Source: Acanthosepion esculentum
Taxonomy: Eukaryota > Mollusca > Cephalopoda > Sepiida > Sepiidae
Assembly (NCBI GenBank): GCA_964036315.1
Contig: OZ038488.1
Span: forward strand, 69,359,842-69,423,841
Length of the DNA: 64,000 nt
Direction of reading: 5' to 3'
The notes below the pieces were generated by a model. That model was given only the letters and a program-made list of their open reading frames with translations, did no database searches and had not been told where the DNA came from. Positions 22,050 through 32,482 of this stretch are shown in pieces (the first letter of the stretch is position 1; each line of letters begins with the position of its first letter). The position numbers and the translations under genes were made by a program.

Positions 22050-22290
22050 TTAAAGAATTAATGGATTTATTTTTAATCCAACATGTTTTATTAGTTCAGA
22101 CATTATTTAATGGATACCTATATTTGAAATAGACGCCCGGTATTTATTTTAAACAATGTGTATTACATTTATCAGCCTGTGCACTCGAGAAATCTTAACT
22201 AAGAAAATGTGTTATGGCACGCCGAATCAAACGGTGGTTTCTCCTACTAAGGCAGCCAGGTGTTTGAACCCTGCCGAAAAGAACATTTTC
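22050..22290 (-). repeat. SINE family C, minus-strand copy
   Basis: TTACATTTATCAGCCTGTGC and TTTAATGGATACCTATATTT are the reverse complement of the C tail at 18.3 kb. A second B-box-like string (GGTGTTTGAACCC) at its right edge may be part of another partial copy. Confidence 0.65.
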
Positions 22291-22479
22291 TTTATTCTGG
22301 ATACGTTATTTATTATTATTACTATTATTAGTATTATTAATAATGCCATATCCCTTGAGGACGTAGGCGGTCAGAACTCTCCACAATTTCCTTTATCTGC
22401 GACTTGACATGCATTCTTAGGAAAGATAGTGGATTTCCCGTTGCCTTCTCCAGTTTGAAATTCAGTTTTCTTTCTGTTA

Positions 22480-22690
22480 AACTGGTTACCACCCAAGAGC
22501 CTAGTCTACCCTACTATTTAACCCATATCCGCAGGGAGAAAAGACGGATTCATGACTTTCCATGGGTATTTGACCGCAGGAAACTGACCCAGAATTCGAA
22601 CTCAGGTCACCCATTCCAATTCCCGCATCGATATCCATTACACAAACCGGAAACGTTATCGAACAGTAAATCAACGAATAGCAGTTATTA
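22480..22690 (-). repeat. SINE family B, minus-strand copy
   Basis: ACCCATATCCGCAGGGAG, TTCATGACTTTCCATGGG and GAATTCGAACTCAGG (B box on minus) followed by ATATCCATTACAC match the reverse complement of the B head and body. Confidence 0.8.
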
Positions 22691-22811
22691 TAATTCCTCA
22701 CACCGGAAATTGAGATTGAAGAAAGCAAAACGTAAAACTATAGAGTTTTATTTAAAATATCATTTTCTTTCAAGAAATAATAAATAAAAAATTTAAAAGC
22801 ATGCACACCTC

Positions 22812-22870
22812 CGCTATTATTATTATTAGTAGTAGTAGTATTAGTAGTAGTAGCAGCAGCAGCAGTAATT
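22812..22870. repeat. (ATT/AGT/AGC)n trinucleotide repeats
   Basis: Consecutive trinucleotide runs. Confidence 0.9.
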
Positions 22871-23111
22871 TATTTTTGCTGTTATTGTCGGGTGGAGTTC
22901 AGGTATTTTACTTTCGCGTCTTTATCATCTATTTCTGGAAATTAAGCATCCGAAGTAAATAGGAAATTCTTCGGAGAATTCAACAAATTCTAAGCCACAA
23001 AGAAGTTTCATATTTAAAAGAGGACCACCCAAAATTCCAATATAACACCGAAATACCACTAGAATTTCAGCAGACACACGCACACATACGTTCGCATGAG
23101 CACATACACAC

Positions 23112-23156
<45 letters not shown>
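23112..23156. repeat. (AAT)n microsatellite
   Basis: About 15 uninterrupted AAT units. Confidence 0.95.
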
Positions 23157-23399
23157 TCCGAAAATAGAGATTTTGGAAAGTAATGTCATATTTTGAGAGA
23201 CGGAATAAAAAGTGTTCATATATCCCAATCAAGTGCCCGGTAACCCATTAGATACGAAAAAGCACCAGATGTACTACGACCATAGTAGCGGTTAGTGCAT
23301 CTGGGGCAAGACAGCCTGGCGGCGTCCATCCCTTTTCATGCTGGTTTTAATTCAGTGTTATATATATGATAGACAAGGAAATTATTTTTTATTTAGTTT

Positions 23400-23995
23400 T
23401 TCACAGTCTTACATTTTTTCCGTTTGGTAAGAGTAAGGGAGTGTAAAAATTGTCCATATTGTGCTTTCGGACACTTATTTAGCCATTTTTAAGGGGGGTA
23501 GATGTTGTTAATTTCTCTTCATGTTTTGACTGTTTCAGATGTATTTAATTTTATGTTGTTTTCAATACGAATAGGAGCGTTTATTCCGAGCCTTTGCATG
23601 TTCAGCGAGGCTGGAATTCGAATGAGCGTCTTTATTTCTTTGTGTGTGTGTGTTTTTTTAAACTTTGAACACTCCATTTCCAGTCTTACATAAGGTTAGG
23701 TTGATAGTGGAAGAGTGATGATTAATATACAGGGGCTCTATTATACCGAGATGTTTCCGGTAATGTGGTTTATATAGAATTTCAATGTTTTCGACCAGAA
23801 TTTTTGTAAGGTTTACTGTAAATTGTGGGTACAGAGTTTGTTTTTTTGTTTTTTTATAGCACTTTGATCTGATAAGAGACACGTGAGACATCTATTCAAG
23901 GAAGTGGCAGTATGTCCGATACAGGCAATTGATTTTTCACAAGAAACAAAGTATTTTAATGGGCAGTGAAATTGAGAAACTATATTGGTCATCGC
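23400..23995 (-). pseudogene. Penelope-like element, GIY-YIG endonuclease remnant
   Basis: On the minus strand one frame has IACIGHTATSLNRCLTCLL, the GIY-YIG-like start seen in Penelope elements as YIGxTxTxLxRRLxxHL. A frame change then leads to LTKILVENIEILYKPHYRKH and IIEPLYINH, the conserved end of this domain (usually LEALYIK). Further on in the same direction the non-coding motif AAAATGGCTAAATAAGTG ... TCCGAAAGCAC resembles the 3' ends at 14.16 and 62.91 kb. The reverse transcriptase is not present. Confidence 0.75.
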
Positions 23996-24149
23996 TAGTT
24001 TAGATTTGATTGTGTTATTTTGATTAGTGATATTTTTGTAATATATTATGTTTTACATGTTTTCAGGAATTATGGCAAATAATGGTATTTAATGATTCTT
24101 CGTATAGCGAATTCGTCCTGTTTATAATTATTGTGCATCTAGTTGCAGT

Positions 24150-24362
24150 AAAATATGTTGATTTTATATATATGTAGATGCCTATATATATAGATATATA
24201 TACATATATAGAGATATATATATATACATATATATGTACATATATATACATATATATGTACATATATATACATATATATGTACATATATATATAGATATA
24301 TATACAGATATATACATACATATATGTAGATATATATAGATATATATTGATATATATATATA
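24150..24362. repeat. TA-type higher-order repeat, 22-bp period
   Basis: GTACAT recurs at 24,236, 24,258 and 24,280, giving a 22-bp unit of ACATATATATGTACATATAT type. It is flanked by TAGATATA variants. Confidence 0.9.
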
Positions 24363-24745
24363 ATGAAATGAACTAAGTCCGACAATTATTTTAATATTTT
24401 TCTGTTTATACGTTATTTTAACAGACACAAATATTTAAGTAAATGCTCTGTTTATGATAAACAGTATTAACAACATTTACCGGCATGAATGTCCGAGAAA
24501 ATTCATAGAAATTATGTCCTCTGGCAGGAATCGAACCTGTATCCTACACGGAACCATCATATAGCTTGACATGCTATACTATTTAGTTACAGAGGAAGTA
24601 ATTTGACCCTGCTAACGCTTCCTCTAGCAAGATTGTATAGCACAATTCCGTGTAGGATACAAGTTCGATTCCTGATACTGTTTATTATCAACAGACCATT
24701 TAATTAAATATTTCTGTCTATAGAAATAACGTATAAACAGAATAT
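24363..24745. repeat. Fold-back SINE family C, full length
   Basis: The left half is a minus-oriented C copy: tail CTGTTTATACGTTATTTTAA, then TTTACCGGCATGAATGTCC, then CAGGAATCGAACCTGTATCC (B box on minus). The right half returns on the plus strand (GGATACAAGTTCGATTCCTG) and ends in AAATAACGTATAAACAG. The halves pair over most of their length, with a smaller middle loop. TA arrays lie at both outer ends. Both B boxes look usable. Confidence 0.85.
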
Positions 24746-24844
24746 ATATATATCTATCTATCTATCTATATATATATATATCTATATATATATATATCTA
24801 TATATATATATATCTATATATATATATATCTATATATATATATA

Positions 24845-24877
<33 letters not shown>
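24741..24877. repeat. TA-type higher-order repeat, 16-bp period
   Basis: TCT recurs at 24,781, 24,797, 24,813, 24,829 and 24,845, giving exact 16-bp units of TCTATATATATATATA. TATC tetranucleotides precede, and plain TA follows. Confidence 0.95.
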
Positions 24878-24881
<4 letters not shown>

Positions 24882-25109
24882 TCGTTCCCATTTTTGTCTT
24901 ATAATTCCGTCTAGTTATGGTTAAGTTAATACCACGGTTTTTCTAAATAACTAAACTCCTTTTATTATTCTTCGAAAATGTTTCATCATAACATAGGGTA
25001 TTTGTAGATACATGTCGGCTAGCATATGTATGTATGTGCATGGATGTAGATATCTAAATGTATGTAAGTATAGATAGGTATACGAACGTGGACGAACGCA
25101 TGGTTACGC

Positions 25110-25114
<5 letters not shown>

Positions 25115-25172
<58 letters not shown>
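25115..25172. repeat. (TA)n microsatellite
   Basis: About 58 bp of TA. Confidence 0.95.
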
Positions 25173-25174
<2 letters not shown>

Positions 25175-25700
25175 AAAAATCTTTGCAAACACTCCCCTAA
25201 ACTTTGAGCCCTGATATATGGACGAGTTTAATATACCAATAATTCCGAATTATCACTCTTTCATCTTACTAAAGTTACCTCTGATTGTTATATCACGCTT
25301 CCATTAATTTCCGTGGATACCCGTTGAATCAAACTTTGGCCATGAGACCATTAGGATGTAAGTCAGCTCATCGGTTTAACTCCTCCCTCCACCTAGCCAG
25401 GCTCTCCTACCTCCATAATATAATTCCTGTAACGGTGCCTCCTTCTGCCATATCTCCCACTACGTCCCCTCTAACGCCCCCTCTCTCTCTATCTCTCTCT
25501 CTTTCCTTCCCCAACTAACCAGTATCCCACTACAAACTGATAGCATAAACAGTTTGAAAAATCCTGCGAATTTTAAAATTAAAATTAGTAGGTGAAAATG
25601 ATCATTAACTAAAGGGGTATCTTAATTCCAATTGTAAAGGAAAGGTACATTAATAAAGAGGTTTTGTTAAATTAAACCGAGAAAGCCTGTCTGCTTAATA
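25173..25700. other. Unassigned sequence with a (CT)n run
   Basis: (CT)n at about 25,481-25,503. No element recognised. Confidence 0.35.
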
Positions 25701-25702
25701 TT

Positions 25703-25709
25703 TTATATA

Positions 25710-25757
<48 letters not shown>
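25703..25757. repeat. (TA)n microsatellite
   Basis: About 50 bp of TA with one TTTA interruption. Confidence 0.95.
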
Positions 25758-25760
<3 letters not shown>

Positions 25761-25859
25761 TATTTTTCCAGTTTTTGACTAACAGGCTGTGCATCGGAAT
25801 CAAAAACGTGGATAGACTGCGCAAAATTTTGCTGTTCTCAGTCATTATCAAGAACTGTG

Positions 25860-26590
25860 TGTTTTTTTTTCAGACACTGGCTCAAAAAAACAAAACAACC
25901 ATATTCAATGCAGCCGGAATCAAATGCATATCCAGCGGGTCACTTCAGGGTACTTTAACTTCTATGGGTTATGGGAGGAGAAAACCTACTAATGTGTCCC
26001 TGTTAACAGCATTATTGGATAGACATGACGTCGCTAATCAGACTCTGGATGAATAACTGGCAGCGTATGATGATGCGTTATTGATTCAGTTGGCTCCGGT
26101 TGATGAGGCGCTGATCTCATGCGGCCATGGACCGCAGTTATCAACAAGAGTACCTTGCAGGCTGATGATAATTCCATATTGATATGGGATGTGTTCGCTG
26201 GTCTGCGAAACACGTCACTACGCTGCACTGCTTTGTGATCATTTGCTCCCATTCATCAACTAAATGTACTACAACAACGATAATTTATTCTAACAGAATA
26301 ACTTTTTGTCATCGAGCACAAGTTGTTCAGAATGTATTTTAAAATTATTCCGGGTACTTCCAGTGGGTTACTATATTCACCCGACATTATGGAACGTAGA
26401 GAACAGATCTGTTCGTACGCAAAATCCTGAATCTACAAATATCAGGAAGCAATGGACAGCTATCGAGATGGCCTGGCTCAGCATCTATGCAAAGGTCTTT
26501 CGATCACTTATGGAATTTAAAGTAAGTCGTGTTTAATGCATTTCGACAGGCTGGAGTGTTATTGCGAACGGGCTAGTTCTCCGGTGCAGA
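25860..26590 (+). pseudogene. Tc1-like transposase, heavily decayed
   Basis: TSMGYGRRKPTNVSLLTALL resembles the Tc1-type linker block often written MGYRRRRPxRVPLLTxRH. Much later IRKQWTAIEMAWLS and FRSLMEF resemble the C-terminal ALxxEWxxIPxxxxxxLIxSM block. Between them frames shift repeatedly and the acidic triad cannot be followed with confidence. The order and spacing fit one decayed transposase, but each match alone is weak. Confidence 0.45.
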
Positions 26591-26599
26591 CGTAAAGAG

Positions 26600-27300
26600 A
26601 GACCTCCAATACGCTGAGAATAAGAAAATTACTTCAAAACAACATCGCCACAGAGGATTGAAAAAGGAAGTACTTCAGACTGGAGAAAACACCGTCAGCC
26701 ATGGAACAAACGGTCCGATATAGATCGCAGTCGCGGAAGAACGAAATCACTATTTTTTATTTTTTTTTTAAGCCTGATAACTGCCGACAGCCGACCGACT
26801 GCCACTTCAAACGAGTCTTTAAATACCCGCTAAACTTAAACATATTCATCAAGCGATAGTAGTATAAAAATCTCACTCACGCATGCGCCTTTTTTACATT
26901 GCAAATGGCCGTCGGCATGCAACGAATGCAAGGCATCGTGTTCTTTTTTTTTTTCAGGTAAGCGAGAAGGAAATTCGTAACATAGGGGCTTACGCGATAC
27001 TAGACCCTTAACCTATTATTTTGGCATGTTAGTGTATGTATGCGTATGCAACACAAAGAGAGATAATACTAACGCGTGTGTATATTATTCGCTAAGTTTA
27101 TTTTGCGTTTTTTTTATTTTGTTGACTTATACCTGTAAACGTTATTTAATAAGAAATGATGTCAGATTTAAAAAACAAAATCCATTTAAAAATGTACTTT
27201 CATTAAGTTTCGGGCATGAAAAACAAAGTGAACAGATATAGACTTCTAAAGGTCCCGGCGAGAGATGCCCATTCCTTAAGTAGGAAACTCAGCTTTTCCA
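26600..27300. other. Unassigned sequence
   Basis: Contains a T tract ending in CAG directly followed by GTAAGCGAG at about 26,942-26,966, which looks like an acceptor abutting a donor. No exon-like open frame accompanies it. Confidence 0.35.
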
Positions 27301-27493
27301 TGTCATTGTGTCCCGTGGCCTAACTGGTATGGGCATTCTTCGGCTAAAGGAGTAGTTTTCCTTATGGAACTAACTTCACTGTTTAAAATAACAGGGATGT
27401 TAATTAGTGTTATGGGAACTTACCCATAATAGGAATGGACTATTCCGTACCTCATAAATACTGCTCCTCAAGCGGAAGCAGCTGTCACCTATT
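27301..27493 (+). repeat. SINE-like or array-leader segment
   Basis: TCCCGTGGCCTAACTGGTAT resembles a tRNA A box, but I find no clear B box. It leads directly into the GC-rich array and may be its leader. Confidence 0.35.
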
Positions 27494-28180
27494 GACGGGA
27501 ATAGTCGTTTAGACTGTTCTTTGCTGTCGAACTCTCCGCCTCGGCGGGGAGGAACTCGGACGGGGCTTTGCCGAAAGGCAAAGTGCCGTCCGGGGAGGTA
27601 GACAGTCCCTGAACCCGTGTATACGGGTTCTAATGGGTATATTTTTGCCCGAGCCTACGGGCTCGGTAAGCCCACACTAAACCGGCCTTGTGCCACATTC
27701 GACACACGTGGGAGTGTTGTTAAACATCGTCACCTATTGACGGGAACAGTCGTTTAAACTGTTCTTTGCTGTCGAACTCTCCGCCTCGGAGGGAAGGAAC
27801 TCGGACGGGGCTTTGCCGCAGGGCAAAGGGCCGTCCGGGGAGGTAGACAGTCCCTGAACCCGTGTATACGGGTTCTAATGGGCATATTTTTGGCCGAGCC
27901 TACGGGCTCGGTAAGCCCACATTAAACCGGCCTTGTGCCACATTCGACCTGTGTGGGGGGGGTGTTAAACATCGTCACAGAGTGAGTCACCCTGTGACGG
28001 GAACAGTCGTTTAGACTGTTCTTTACTGTCGAACTCTCCGCCTCGGCGGGGAGGAACTCGGACGGGGCTTTGCCGCAGGGCAAAGTTTCATCCGGGGAGG
28101 TAGACAGTCCCTGAACCCGTTTATGGGCATATTTTTGGCTGAGCCATGTGGGGGGTGTTAAATATCGTCACACAGTGTCA
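27494..28180. repeat. GC-rich tandem array of multi-hairpin units
   Basis: Three head-to-tail units begin with GACGGGAA at 27,494, 27,739 and 27,996 (245 and 257 bp apart). The third is truncated. Unit 1 has five stems in about 170 nt: GAATAGTC/GACTGTTC (27,499-27,519), CTCCGCC/GGCGGGGAG (27,534-27,551), GGACGG...CCGTCC with CTTTGCC/GGCAAAG inside (27,557-27,592), GAACCCGT/ACGGGTTC (27,611-27,630) and CCGAGCC/GGCTCGG (27,649-27,666). All five recur in unit 2; unit 3 lacks the last two in complete form. No open frame spans a unit. Confidence 0.85.
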
Positions 28181-28384
28181 GACGATTATTGTAAGACATT
28201 GGAATAGTGATACTGGTCGAGACAACATAGTTCTCTCTAACCTAACCTGATTGTTATTACTAACACTTCTACTTCTTTTGTACATATTCTGTTTGTAATA
28301 TATCTGTGTTATTCCATACCTGTGTTCGAGTTATTCTTCATTGGTTCTACCTTGGACCATCACCGTGGTGCAAGGAACCTGGAC

Positions 28385-28735
28385 CATAACAATTAGAATA
28401 CGTGTGTTCTCTCTTATGTACCATGTCCTTTCAGGACGCTTACGATCATGACTCTCCACAACTTCTTATCCCTTTTAGCTCTAAGTAGTGTTCCGCCATC
28501 TATTTACACAAGTTCGTCATGTAGGTGGCGCCTCTTCCTGTCCTTTTTGCCTTCAATATGAACAGTGAGGGTCAAATTCTCCAAACCTTCTTTCCACATT
28601 ATGTATCCAAGAAATGTCATCTGTCTCTTTATTCTGAGTATAAGTGCCCTTTTTGCATTCATTTTCCTTCTGACGACTTCCACGTTGCTTACGCGCTCCG
28701 TAAGATAGTGAGAAAAAATAATAAACAAGCTTAGA
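28385..28735 (-). pseudogene. RTE-like LINE, reverse transcriptase C-terminal fragment
   Basis: The minus frame reads RRKMNAKRALILRIKRQ then FLGYIMWKEGLENLTLT and HIEGKKDRKRRHLHDEL. This is the same tail as at 21.4 kb. It continues past a stop into RDKKLWRVMIVSVLKGH, the conserved end. The catalytic palm is absent. Confidence 0.85.
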
Positions 28736-28808
28736 TAGATATTAAAATTTCAGATGGATATGAACAAAAATCACAGGCATACATATTTCTCACCTGCTTT
28801 CTCTGTAC

Positions 28809-28861
<53 letters not shown>
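28728..28861. repeat. GAACAAA-motif repeat and (TA)n
   Basis: AAGCTTAGATAGATATTAAA followed by GGATATGAACAAAAATCAC shares the interrupting motif of the satellite at 1.3-2.5 kb. It ends in a TA array (28,811-28,861). Confidence 0.75.
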
Positions 28862-28863
<2 letters not shown>

Positions 28864-28955
28864 AGAGAGAGAGTTTTAATTTATGCTATATTTTGGGGTA
28901 AAATGCTCAATATATGAGATAGCGCGTATGTAAATATCCATGTGGACAGTTAAGT

Positions 28956-29040
28956 GAACACTGTGCGGCAGCAGTTTGTTTCATGCTTGAACGAAAAGAT
29001 TGCGTTCAAGTATGACACAGACTGTCGCCGTTCGGTGTTC
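28956..29040. repeat. Imperfect hairpin, family H
   Basis: GAACACTGTGCGGCAGCAGT pairs with ACTGTCGCCGTTCGGTGTTC, and the inner TTTCATGCTTGAACG pairs with CGTTCAAGTATGACAC. TA runs lie on both sides. It is related to the hairpin at 29,611-29,741. Confidence 0.8.
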
Positions 29041-29049
29041 TTATATATA

Positions 29050-29165
29050 AGAAATGGACGCCAGTTTCAAACTGTGCTTTATCTTCGTAACGCCATCTCC
29101 ACTACTTGGAATAAAATTCCAGCTAGCCTTCTGCAGACTCTTATATCGACCAAAGAGAATGTTTG
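29050..29165 (+). pseudogene. Possible LINE reverse transcriptase C-terminal scrap
   Basis: The frame LRNAISTTWNKIPASLLQT resembles the RTxxxWNxLP block near the end of CR1/Jockey reverse transcriptases. The match is short and unsupported by flanks. Confidence 0.3.
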
Positions 29166-29463
29166 AAGTTATTCACAATGACGACCACGCAACTCGCTAC
29201 TGAGACGTCTCGTTGGGCATTTTCTGCTCTGTTTAGGACTTCTTTTAGGCATGGTCTTGAACTTTTGACGAGCTAGTATTTATCCTAATTTCCCAGTATC
29301 GAAATTTTCCTATTAAATGTTAAAAAAAAGCTTTTAATTTTAATTTTTCCTTTTCTTATTGTCATTTTTTGAGACTGAGAGATAGTATGTATATTTATTA
29401 ATATATACTTAATAGCTCTGTTATATTACATTGAGCACTGTTTTATTAGCACCATTACCATAT

Positions 29464-29467
<4 letters not shown>

Positions 29468-29502
<35 letters not shown>

Positions 29503-29519
29503 TTATCATATATATACAT

Positions 29520-29553
<34 letters not shown>

Positions 29554-29574
29554 GTATTTATCATATATATACAT

Positions 29575-29609
<35 letters not shown>

Positions 29610-29610
29610 A
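29468..29610. repeat. Compound TA array, 55-bp period
   Basis: GTATTTATCATATATATACA recurs at 29,499 and 29,554 within TA arrays. Confidence 0.9.
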
Positions 29611-29741
29611 GTAGATATTGAACCGAACACCCAGAGTAGAGTCAGCATCTGTTTCATACTTAAACGCAATCGTCATGGCCTGATGATTGCATTTAAGCAT
29701 GAAACAGACTATCGCCTCTGAGTGTTGATTCCAATGTCCAC
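29611..29741. repeat. Imperfect hairpin, family H
   Basis: Arms 29,611-29,675 and 29,681-29,741 pair with mismatches around a 5-nt loop (TGGCC). Core strings TTTCATACTTAAACGCAAT and ATTGCATTTAAGCATGAAA are shared with 28,956-29,040. A TA array lies at the left base. Confidence 0.85.
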
Positions 29742-30400
29742 TTTTATAATTACATACGCACGGTTTTTGTTCTTTTACTTTATAGCGAATAACATTTTAA
29801 ATATTGTTGCAGTGGAGTTTTATTTTTAAGTGAGTGTAAATATAAGTGTTGAAACTTCATCGTTGCTCTCATGTTCAGTTCATGGTATCCTCAGCATCCT
29901 TCTGTAGAACCGCATCTTTTCACGAATTAATGTCGAATCAAAAACAAAATCCATTTTTTAAAAAAATTTTTGACAATAAATAATTTTCTTAATTTTCAGT
30001 AGTATTTTTTATTTTTTATTTAAAAAAAACAACGTTTGTGCTTGATTTAGCCATTAGATTTGATTTCACGTTGTTTTAAAATTGTTCATTGAAATGTAAT
30101 TGTGCTTCTACTGAGTGCAGAACACTTGCGGGTACAGCCCAGTGATTTTAAAACGCTCACAGGTAAAATGTTGAGGAAGATATTTTGTTATTCGGCGAAA
30201 ATAAACAGGACGGTTTTTTGTTTTTTTTATTTCCAATGTCAAGTTGCCATTTTAATGTTCTCGACACAAATGAAAGAGAAATGAGATATTAAAATTTAGA
30301 GCATGCCGCGTAGCATTACGTTAGGTAATCTTTCATTCCATTTCCTGTGTATGTTGATTTTCCAAGCGTAGCTTAGATGCGGCACAGGGCCGAAAGTATG
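29742..30400. other. Unassigned sequence
   Basis: AT-rich; nothing recognised. Confidence 0.35.
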
Positions 30401-30404
30401 AGGC

Positions 30405-30480
30405 ACACAGTGACGATTGAATTCACTATTTGTCTAGCGAGACAAGCTTGCTAACCACTACCCCAAGTTGAGGTTCCCCC
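30405..30480 (-). repeat. tRNA-derived SINE head, minus strand
   Basis: The minus strand reads GGGGTAGTGGTTAGCAAGC (A-box form) followed by TCTCGCTAGAC and a weak B-box region near GAATTCAATCG. It resembles the plus-strand unit at 52,605-52,700. Confidence 0.5.
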
Positions 30481-31055
30481 ACTCCCTGAGTATGGACCCA
30501 CACTCTGATTTAGATGTGCCAATGTATCAAGATAAAGCTGAGAAATGATTGTAGGTAAATATCGAATGGCGCGGTAAAGTTTTACAGTGTGTGTGTATAT
30601 ATACTGCTACTTTTTTAAGATTGTTATAAGAGAGAGGTTTACCTAAGTACATTTACGCTCTACTCTGTCCCTTATCATTTTAGCCGAGATAATATTTTTT
30701 CTCAGGGTAACTGGTAGAATACAGAGATATTGATATCGCTGTGTGTGCATGCCGATGGTGCATAGAAAAGCCTTGATATATTTTCGCGCCTATTTTTGTT
30801 TATGGCGGCCGCAATAATGAGTGTCCGATTTGAATCTGTATAATCTGCCTCTGTGAACGTGTATCTAATTGTTTCGTTCCTCAGACATCAAAACAAGGGT
30901 GATAAACCCGGAACGACTTTTCTATGGGAATGCCGAATCTTGAAAATTTCCTTTACAATTTAATGTTGCATGACGGACACCGTCATAGGGAGCGGCTGTC
31001 AGCCAGTAATGCATATGCACCTGTATGCACTCATGTACGCATATGGTTTGCGTAA
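30481..31055. other. Unassigned sequence
   Basis: No element recognised. Confidence 0.35.
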
Positions 31056-31056
31056 C

Positions 31057-31173
31057 ATAGAGAGATAGATAAATGGATGTGAACAGAGTGAGAGAAATGC
31101 ATAGATTACTAAGCTTAGATACATATAAAAATTGAAATAGATATGAACAAAAACCACACACATATCTTCTCTC

Positions 31174-31218
<45 letters not shown>
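31057..31218. repeat. GAACAAA-motif repeat and (TA)n
   Basis: AATGGATGTGAACAGAGTG, AAGCTTAGATACATATAAAA and TAGATATGAACAAAAACC parallel the repeat at 28,728. A TA array (31,180-31,218) ends it. Confidence 0.75.
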
Positions 31219-31222
<4 letters not shown>

Positions 31223-31370
31223 ATAGAATTGGTGTGGACGGAATAAAATTCCAATACCCAAAAACACTATTCTTAAGAGTGCTCAATACAGAGTAGAGCA
31301 AATATTATTTATTCAAAAATTATAACATGTTATAATTTTTGAAAAAAAAATATATATATAAATATATTGT

Positions 31371-31640
31371 CATCCACAGACAGACTGTTTCGCTGTATCA
31401 CCGCTCTTCAGTGTGGCTAGACGTCCGGTTGCCTCTAGCTAGGATCGAAACTCAGCTGAGTCGGCGCACGTCAGGGATGAAGGTGAATTTTAGCCTATTT
31501 ATTTTTAGATAAACACATAGTGACTGAGAGGACTCGATTCGCTTTACCGAAGAGTCTTGCTATAATCGCCGTAATAGTCACTGTTTACAAACCCTCTTCC
31601 TTCCCCAGAGAGCTCAACCGAAATAAATTTTTCAGGAGCC
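31371..31640 (-). repeat. SINE family E, minus-strand copy
   Basis: The reverse complement of the 63.05-63.34 kb copy: ATTCACCTTCATCCCTG, a tRNA-like part with GTTTCGATCCTAGC, then the hammerhead-like 3' part. It is bordered by TA-type sequence at both ends (31,350-31,367 and 31,641-31,668). Confidence 0.85.
31378..31422 (-). ncRNA. Hammerhead-ribozyme-like motif in SINE E
   Basis: On the minus strand CTGAAGA (31,405-31,411) is followed by a weak stem II (GC...GC), then GAAAC (31,387-31,391) and AGTC. The nucleotides before CTGA (CCACA) can pair with TGT just after the predicted cut site, and also with a downstream TGTGG. All invariant core positions (CUGANGA, GAA, A-U closing pair, cleavage-site C) are present. 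Stem III has only two pairs and a one-nucleotide loop, so activity is uncertain. Confidence 0.45.
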
Positions 31641-31668
31641 TATATATATATATATATATATATATATG
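31641..31668. repeat. (TA)n microsatellite
   Basis: About 27 bp of TA. Confidence 0.95.
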
Positions 31669-31879
31669 GTTATTAAAAAGAAGATTTCGAAAATTCGATA
31701 AGAACAAATGCTAAGCTAAGAGACAATTACATTCAATCTATTACTTGATAAGAGACGGTTCAAAGTTATTAAAATAATTTTTTTAAAAATTCAATCATGT
31801 TTAAATGCTTTTTTTTATTTTTTATTTTTTTCAGATTTCGTATAAATTTAAATTGTTGTAATTTGTGGAAAAGAGGAAT

Positions 31880-32126
31880 TTGTTGGTCGTCTGCGGCCCC
31901 CCAAGTCACCAGATGCAATTTTTATCGGTGGTGATATATCAAAGTAAAAATGTTTGTTCACCTTATGCCTGCTACTTTTGAAGATTTGAAACTTCAAATT
32001 GTTGAAACGGTGAAGTCAATATCCAGAGATCAATTGATTCGAGTGTGGCAAGAAGTGGAATACCGTTTCGATGTTTATCGCGCAGCCCATGGTGCTCATG
32101 TTGAGTGCATACAAACTGAATAAAGT
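31880..32126 (+). pseudogene. mariner-like transposase, C-terminal remnant
   Basis: One frame reads RCNFYRW, a stop, then YIKVKMFVHLMPATFEDLKL and RDQLIRVWQEVEYRFDVYRA, ending GAHVECIQTE and a stop. This is the C-terminal region of mariner-like transposases in which RVWQELEYRLDVCR and GAHIEHL are common. The preceding acidic block is degraded (AAPQVTRCNFY for PPRSPDLTPCDFF). No N-terminal domain is nearby. Confidence 0.8.
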
Positions 32127-32350
32127 GAAAATAATAAACTTTGAACCTTTTACTATCCAGTAATGAGCTGAATGTGTTTCTGTCTCTCAGCATTTATTTA
32201 AATTAAATTTTCGAAATCTGCTCTTTCTTGTGTGTGTTCATGTATATGTATATAGGGCTATTCACCCCCCCACACACACACACACATTTATATATGAATG
32301 AGATAACGATATATATTTTGATATAGCAAGAACAGTATTGGAGAAATTGT

Positions 32351-32436
32351 ATGACAAAGTGGAAAAAATTTACTTGAGACGCGTTTCTTCCTTCCTAAAG
32401 GACGAAACTCGTCACAAGTAAACTTTTTCCACTTTG

Positions 32437-32480
<44 letters not shown>
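32351..32480. repeat. Hairpin with 40-nt arms, then (TA)n
   Basis: Arms 32,351-32,390 and 32,401-32,440 pair with about four mismatches around a 10-nt loop. TA follows directly (32,440-32,480). Confidence 0.9.

Positions 32481-32482
<2 letters not shown>

Noticed and set aside
26940..26970. CAG directly followed by GTAAGCGAG, a back-to-back acceptor and donor
   Set aside because: A zero-length exon is not meaningful for a host gene, and no exon-like frame lies nearby.
29421..29700. Ile-Tyr repeat open frames across TA arrays here and at about 20 other places
   Set aside because: TA dinucleotides read as Ile-Tyr without stops; no protein evidence.
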